From an uncultured Gammaproteobacteria bacterium (GTDB taxonomy: Bacteria; Pseudomonadota; Gammaproteobacteria; UBA9214): a stretch of DNA of 9,339 nucleotides. The notes under the pieces were generated by a model. That model did no database searches and had not been told where the DNA came from. It worked only from the letters and a program-made list of their open reading frames with translations. The stretch is from NCBI GenBank assembly GCA_905480065.1, contig CAJQOV010000011.1, positions 1-9,339 on the forward strand. The letters are read 5' to 3'. Below, piece by piece: positions 6,206-9,339 of the stretch (positions are counted from its first letter, which is position 1; each line of letters begins with the position of its first letter). The translations under genes and the position numbers were made by a program.

Positions 6206-6702
6206 ATCAGTTTGTCGCCATCGACTTTGAAACTGCCAGCTACAGTCGTGCCAGTGCCTGCGCGCTGGGGTTGGTGCAGGTGGCGGAAGGCAGGATCATT
6301 GCGGAAAAAACCCTGCTGATCCGGCCGCCGCAGCGCCGCTTTCACTTTACCTATATCCACGGACTGGGCTGGGAAGATGTCAGGGAGGCGCCGACCTTTG
6401 CGGAGTGCTGGGACGTGATTGACGGCTTTATCGCGCAGGCGGATTTCCTGGCCGCACATAACGCACCGTTTGATCGCGGGGTACTGCAGGGCTGCTGTGA
6501 ACACTATGGCATCGCGCTACCGGAGCGGCCGTTTGTCTGCACGGTGCAACTGGCCAGAAGACAGTGGGAGATATATCCCACCAAGTTGCCGAACGTGTGC
6601 GATTACCTCGATATTCCCCTGAATCATCACGAGGCAGGTTCGGATTCCCGCGCCTGCGCACAAATCGTGATCGCGGCAGAGCGTGCCGGGTGGCGGTTCT
6701 GA
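6202..6702 (+). CDS. DnaQ-like DEDDh 3'-5' exonuclease
   Basis: This 166-residue single-domain protein has the full DEDDh active site: Asp8 and Glu10 in VAIDFETA (5-12), Asp91 in AAHNAPFD (84-91), and His143 with Asp148 in NHHEAGSD (141-148). These residues bind two metal ions for 3'-to-5' removal of nucleotides from DNA or RNA. The length fits stand-alone proofreading-like or RNase T-like exonucleases; no polymerase, UvrC-like or BRCT part is attached. The start ATG 6202 was chosen because the ExoI motif should lie within ten residues. No Shine-Dalgarno precedes it. Instead the ATG overlaps the stop of the SagB-like remnant as ATGA, so translation may depend on coupling to the upstream frame. 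The gene converges with the NTF2-like gene. Enzyme class is sure; substrate is not. Confidence 0.93.
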   Translation: MNQFVAIDFETASYSRASACALGLVQVAEGRIIAEKTLLIRPPQRRFHFTYIHGLGWEDVREAPTFAECWDVIDGFIAQADFLAAHNAPFDRGVLQGCCEHYGIALPERPFVCTVQLARRQWEIYPTKLPNVCDYLDIPLNHHEAGSDSRACAQIVIAAERAGWRF

Positions 6703-6714
6703 AAGTGCCCGCGG

Positions 6715-6734
6715 ATTCCTGTATGTACTGGAAT
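6715..6734. terminator. Imperfect palindrome between convergent genes
   Basis: ATTCC at 6715-6719 pairs with GGAAT at 6730-6734, with partial inner pairing (GTA with TAC). It lies in the 55 bp between the ends of the exonuclease and NTF2-like genes, where a shared terminator is expected. It has no T-tract and the stem is short, so the call is tentative. Confidence 0.25.
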
Positions 6735-6757
6735 GAGTCTGTGGTGGATGGTGCTGG

Positions 6758-7300
6758 TCACGGATCCAGGGCAGGGGCAGTCGCGCCGGGGACGGTGGTC
6801 TCCGGTGCTGCCTGGTATTGCGGCGTGGTGTCGCCAACCAGGGTGTAGCCACTGATCTCCGTGATAACCAGTTTGCCGTTTTCCTGTTCGTAGGTGGCGT
6901 ACTCGCGGACCCGGCTGGTCATCTGCTGACTGTCCCTGAACATGTTCTCGGTTACGGTCGAGTACGACTCTGCGCTCAGGCCGTCTGCAGTAACATGGAT
7001 CTCGGTGTCATCGCGCTGGTAACTGTATGCCGCGATATCTGTCCAGCCTTCCTCGATCAGCTGCAGGTATTGCTGCTTGTCGAGTCTGACCTTGGCCATC
7101 CATTTCTTGTAAACGAACTCGATGACTTTTTCGAATTCATCACCCAGGTATTCGCCGATACCGGCTGTATCGCGGTTCATCGCCGCGGCATCGGTAGTGT
7201 CGATCACCTGCAGGACCATGGCTTCGGTAATCCGCTCATCTGCCTGGACCGGGAGTATCAGCGACAGGGATAGCAGGATGATGCTGCGTGTATTGTTCAT
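6758..7300 (-). CDS. Small exported NTF2/SnoaL-like protein of unknown function
   Basis: The protein has 180 residues. Residues 1-20 are a signal peptide (MNNTRSIILLSLSLILPVQA), with cleavage likely before DERI. The mature part (about 24-155) alternates helices and strands like the NTF2-like/DUF4440 cone fold. A helical start is ITEAMVLQVIDTTDAAAMNR, then DEFEKVIEFVYKKWMAKVRLDKQQYL, and strands follow at TEIHVTADGLSAESYSTVTENM and KLVITEISGYTLVGD. No catalytic residues can be assigned. The last 20 residues are Pro/Ala/Thr-rich and probably disordered. The start ATG 7300 has AGGAG about nine bases upstream. The open frame continues further upstream, to 7705, but that part looks non-coding. The fold assignment is by pattern only; the exported nature is clear. 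Confidence 0.72.
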   Translation of the reverse strand: MNNTRSIILLSLSLILPVQADERITEAMVLQVIDTTDAAAMNRDTAGIGEYLGDEFEKVIEFVYKKWMAKVRLDKQQYLQLIEEGWTDIAAYSYQRDDTEIHVTADGLSAESYSTVTENMFRDSQQMTSRVREYATYEQENGKLVITEISGYTLVGDTTPQYQAAPETTVPGATAPALDP

Positions 7301-7379
7301 AGTATCGTTCTCCTGCGCCGGCTCGAGGACGGCTGCTGGAGGTTGCAGGCGCAGCACGGGTCGTAACAACGCCAGGTTC

Positions 7380-7388
7380 ATTACAGCA
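7380..7388 (-). promoter_or_regulatory. Possible extended -10 promoter of the NTF2-like gene
   Basis: On the minus strand this reads TGCTGTAAT: an extended TG element followed by TGTAAT, five of six bases of the -10 consensus. Transcription would start near 7373, giving a leader of about 73 bases before ATG 7300. The -35 region is poor, as is usual for extended -10 promoters. Confidence 0.35.
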
Positions 7389-7672
7389 TCGACCGGTACG
7401 CCAGCGTAATTGGACAAAAGTACGTGTCTCGAACAGGCAGGACTCGGTACCCCTGTCATTGCCTGCTGGTTTGCGGTGACCGGAAGCGCCCGTGTTCCTT
7501 GACACAATCCGGAAACGGTCTTGTTTCCTGGAGCGGTCGGTGGCGTCCACTGCCGCCCGGTTTTCGGTGTTACAGGCGAGCGGCAGGGGGGCGAATTGCC
7601 TGTCCCGTGCCATCCTTGTCGGCGGCTGCGGGCCTGCTGTGCAGCCGTTCCTGTATTCCCGCCGTTTTGCGC

Positions 7673-7689
7673 TATGATGGCGATATCAT
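7673..7689 (+). promoter_or_regulatory. Possible -10 element overlapping a short palindrome upstream of the YihY gene
   Basis: TATGAT at 7673-7678 matches five of six bases of the -10 consensus. The same bases form half of an inverted repeat, ATGAT (7674-7678), six bases, ATCAT (7685-7689). A regulator bound here would cover the transcription start, expected near 7685. The -35 region (TTCCTG near 7648-7653) is poor. Confidence 0.3.
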
Positions 7690-7743
7690 TGACCGGGCAC
7701 GCCATGCGCGGGATGCGATAACAACAGCAGGAGGGCTATCCGC

Positions 7744-8652
7744 ATGCGGCCAGTAGCCGGTGAAGATTCGAGTGATGCCCATACCCCGCTCGCGTACGTC
7801 ATCAGCCATCCGTGGCGCTTTCTGTTCGCGGTACTGAAGGGTTTTCGCGATAACCAGGGGCTGCTGCTCGCCGGCGCCGTCGCCTATTACACCCTGTTGT
7901 CGATCGTGCCGGTGTTTGCGCTGGTGCTGATCGTTTTGTCCCAGTTTGTGGAACAGGAACTGCTGCTCGAGACCGTCTCGGCCATGCTGGCCCTTGCCGC
8001 GCCTATCCGTTCGGAAGAACTCGCGATGCACCTGCAGGTATTCCTGTCGCACTGGAAGGTGATCGGTACGGTAGGCGTGCTGCTGCTGCTGTTTTTCAGC
8101 TCGCTGGCGTTCGCGGTGCTGGAGAATGCCATGGCAATGATTTTTTTCCACCGCCGCGTGAATCACAGTCGTCACTACCTGGTGTCGGTGTTGCTGCCGT
8201 ATGCCTATATCCTGTTGCTGGCTGCGGGTTTCCTGGTGGTGAGCCTGATGGCGGGCTGGCTCAACCAGCACAGCAGCGCCACGCTCAAGCTGGTCGGTCT
8301 CGATTTGAGCATGAGCAGTTCCACGGCAGCCATCCTCTACCTGCTCGGTGTGCTGGGCGAGGTGTTGCTGCTGACTTCGGTGTACCTGGTCATGCCGCTC
8401 GGGCAACTGGCCTGGTCACATGCGCTGGTCGGCGGGGTCGTGGCAACGGTGTTGTGGGAGATTACGCGCCACCTGCTGATCTGGTATTTCACTACGCTGT
8501 CATTTGTCAGTATCATCTACGGCTCACTGGCGACCACCATCATTATCCTGCTCAGTTTTGAATTTGCCGCTGTCATCCTGTTGCTTGGTGCGCAGGTGAT
8601 CGCAGAATACGAGCGCATCGATCATGGCGGTGTGACGCCGCGGACCTTGTAA
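7744..8652 (+). CDS. yihY: YihY/virulence factor BrkB family inner-membrane protein
   Basis: The protein has 302 residues with six predicted membrane helices, near 43-65, 105-128, 145-170, 195-217, 222-247 and 257-284. It carries the family marks AGAVAYYTLLSIVP (43-56), where the Tyr-Tyr-Thr and Pro are characteristic, and IYGSLATTIIILL (258-270) before the last helix. The family was once annotated as ribonuclease BN, which is now known to be wrong for E. coli YihY; Bordetella BrkB was linked to serum resistance. The biochemical role remains unsettled. The start ATG 7744 has AGGAGG at 7729-7734, nine bases upstream. The soluble N terminus of about 40 residues and the charged C-terminal tail are normal. 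The DUF4202 gene follows after 22 bases, so the two are probably co-transcribed. Confidence 0.93.
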   Translation: MRPVAGEDSSDAHTPLAYVISHPWRFLFAVLKGFRDNQGLLLAGAVAYYTLLSIVPVFALVLIVLSQFVEQELLLETVSAMLALAAPIRSEELAMHLQVFLSHWKVIGTVGVLLLLFFSSLAFAVLENAMAMIFFHRRVNHSRHYLVSVLLPYAYILLLAAGFLVVSLMAGWLNQHSSATLKLVGLDLSMSSSTAAILYLLGVLGEVLLLTSVYLVMPLGQLAWSHALVGGVVATVLWEITRHLLIWYFTTLSFVSIIYGSLATTIIILLSFEFAAVILLLGAQVIAEYERIDHGGVTPRTL

Positions 8653-8674
8653 TACCACCCGGAGGGAAATTTTC

Positions 8675-9283
8675 GTGTCTCAACCACAATCGATATTCGA
8701 CAAGGCCGTTGCGCTGATCGATGCCGCCAACACAGAGGACCCGAACCGGGTTTCGGCCGATGGCAAGGACTGGCCGAAGGAACTGCTCTATTCACACCGC
8801 ATGGCCGACATGTTGCAGCGCTTTGCACCCGACGCGGATGACGCGATGAAACTGGCCATCCGCGCGCAGCATATCCAGCGCTGGAAATCGCCGCGTGACA
8901 ACTATCCGATGGACCGTATCGGCTACCTGCAATGGCGCAAGGATCTGTACAAGTTCCACGCACAGACTGCGGCGGACCTGCTGCAGCAGGCGGGGTACGG
9001 TGAGGAGGAGCTGGACCGGGTGCGCAAGGCGGTGGCCAAGCTGCAGATCAAGGAAAACCCGGATACACAGCTGCTGGAGGATGTCACCGACCTGGTGTTC
9101 ATCGAGCACTACATGCTCGAGTTCGCCGGCAAGCATCCCGAATACGGCGAGGAAAAATGGCTGGATATCGTGCGCAAGACCTGGAAAAAGATGTCTGAAC
9201 CGGCGCAACAGTTTGCGCTATCGGGTGGCGTGAAGTTGCCGGAGCCGTTGATCCCGCTGATCCAGAAGGCGGTGGCGGGGTAA
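8675..9283 (+). CDS. DUF4202 domain protein
   Basis: The protein has 202 residues and matches the whole DUF4202 family: IDAANTEDPNR (15-25), WPKELLYSHRMADML (33-47), IRAQHIQRWKSPRDNYPMDR (62-81), YLQWRKDLYKFHAQTA (84-99) and EDVTDLVFIEHYMLEFA (135-151). The family has no established function and should be soluble and mostly helical. Invariant-looking His41, His66, His95, Glu135, Asp136 and His145 are spaced across helices in a way that recalls metal-binding HD-type bundles; that is my inference. The start is GTG 8675, with GGAGGG at 8661-8666, eight bases upstream; this start gives the normal family N terminus. It is the second gene after the YihY membrane protein, so it may act with it or at the membrane surface. 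Confidence 0.9.
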   Translation: MSQPQSIFDKAVALIDAANTEDPNRVSADGKDWPKELLYSHRMADMLQRFAPDADDAMKLAIRAQHIQRWKSPRDNYPMDRIGYLQWRKDLYKFHAQTAADLLQQAGYGEEELDRVRKAVAKLQIKENPDTQLLEDVTDLVFIEHYMLEFAGKHPEYGEEKWLDIVRKTWKKMSEPAQQFALSGGVKLPEPLIPLIQKAVAG

Positions 9284-9286
9284 CGG

Positions 9287-9301
9287 GCGGTCATCGACCG
9301 C
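9287..9301 (+). terminator. Hairpin just after the DUF4202 stop codon
   Basis: GCGGTC (9287-9292), loop ATC, GACCGC (9296-9301) forms a perfect six-base-pair stem, three bases after the stop codon. The position fits the end of the two-gene operon. There is no T-tract after it, so it may only protect the 3' end or act with Rho. The last 38 bases of the window hold nothing I can call. Confidence 0.4.
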
Positions 9302-9339
9302 GAATGGCGCTGGTGTGAAATATATCGCGCTTGATAAGC

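Larger units (their letters stand above)
7301..7743. other. Divergent intergenic region of about 440 bp
   Basis: This region separates the minus-strand NTF2-like gene from the plus-strand YihY gene and should hold both promoters. It includes the possible extended -10 at 7380-7388 and the TATGAT/palindrome at 7673-7689. A TTGACA occurs on the plus strand near 7499 without a matching -10 hexamer at the right distance. No RNA gene, repeat array or convincing small protein was seen. Confidence 0.6.

Noticed and set aside
7301..7705. Upstream extension of the NTF2-like frame to 7705, adding about 135 residues.
   Set aside because: ATG 7300 has a good Shine-Dalgarno and is followed at once by a signal peptide; the upstream product shows no domain and would bury the signal peptide internally.
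7672..8406. A 244-codon minus-strand frame rich in Gln and His opposite the YihY gene.
   Set aside because: It is the antisense shadow of a leucine- and valine-rich membrane protein, which gives Gln and His on the opposite strand; no start signals.
9315..9339. GTG AAA TAT ATC GCG CTT at the right edge as the start of another gene.
   Set aside because: Only eight codons are visible and there is no Shine-Dalgarno, so it cannot be supported from this window.

Overview
The window looks like a chromosomal segment of a GC-rich gammaproteobacterium. RecQ, the DUF971 protein, the YihY/BrkB protein and the DUF4202 protein are all closest in character to proteobacterial versions, with strong G/C bias at third codon positions and AGGAGG-type ribosome binding sites. 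I cannot fix the genus from sequence alone. There are no rRNA or tRNA genes, no CRISPR array, and no recognisable transposase, integrase or phage gene.

Layout from left to right. A NYN/LabA-like nuclease gene runs off the left edge on the minus strand (1-262). It is divergent from recQ (528-2408), and the 265 bp between them carries a long imperfect inverted repeat. RecQ is followed on the same strand by a DUF971 protein fused to a MoaD/ThiS-like beta-grasp domain (2435-3067) and by a two-domain SagB/ThcOx-type nitroreductase (3197-4819). A secreted YceI-family protein lies in the opposite orientation (4952-5620), with an AT-rich upstream region. Next comes about 580 bp without a convincing intact gene, then a DEDDh 3'-5' exonuclease (6202-6702), which converges with a small exported NTF2-like protein (6758-7300, minus). 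After 440 bp of intergenic DNA, a YihY/BrkB membrane protein (7744-8652) and a DUF4202 protein (8675-9283) form a two-gene operon that ends near a hairpin.

The most interesting structure is a duplicated gene junction. The last about 71 coding bases of the SagB-like gene (4741-4811) recur without gaps at about 82% identity just upstream of the exonuclease start (6124-6194). Reciprocally, DNA just after the SagB-like stop (4816-4858) resembles the first bases of the exonuclease gene, with a shared 13-base exact block. In both copies the SagB frame stops in an ATGA overlap with the exonuclease start. The simplest reading is that a sagB-like gene and the exonuclease gene were once adjacent and translationally coupled. 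A duplication or insertion then separated them, leaving the YceI gene and its AT-rich region between two decaying copies of the junction.

Functionally, RecQ, the DEDDh exonuclease and the NYN protein act on nucleic acids. The DUF971-MoaD fusion and the SagB-like flavoenzyme suggest sulfur/cofactor or redox chemistry without a visible RiPP pathway. The YceI, NTF2-like and YihY proteins belong to the envelope. I see no complete novel defence or biosynthetic system. The best leads are the duplicated junction, the DUF971-MoaD fusion without a C-terminal Gly-Gly, and the orphan SagB-like enzyme.
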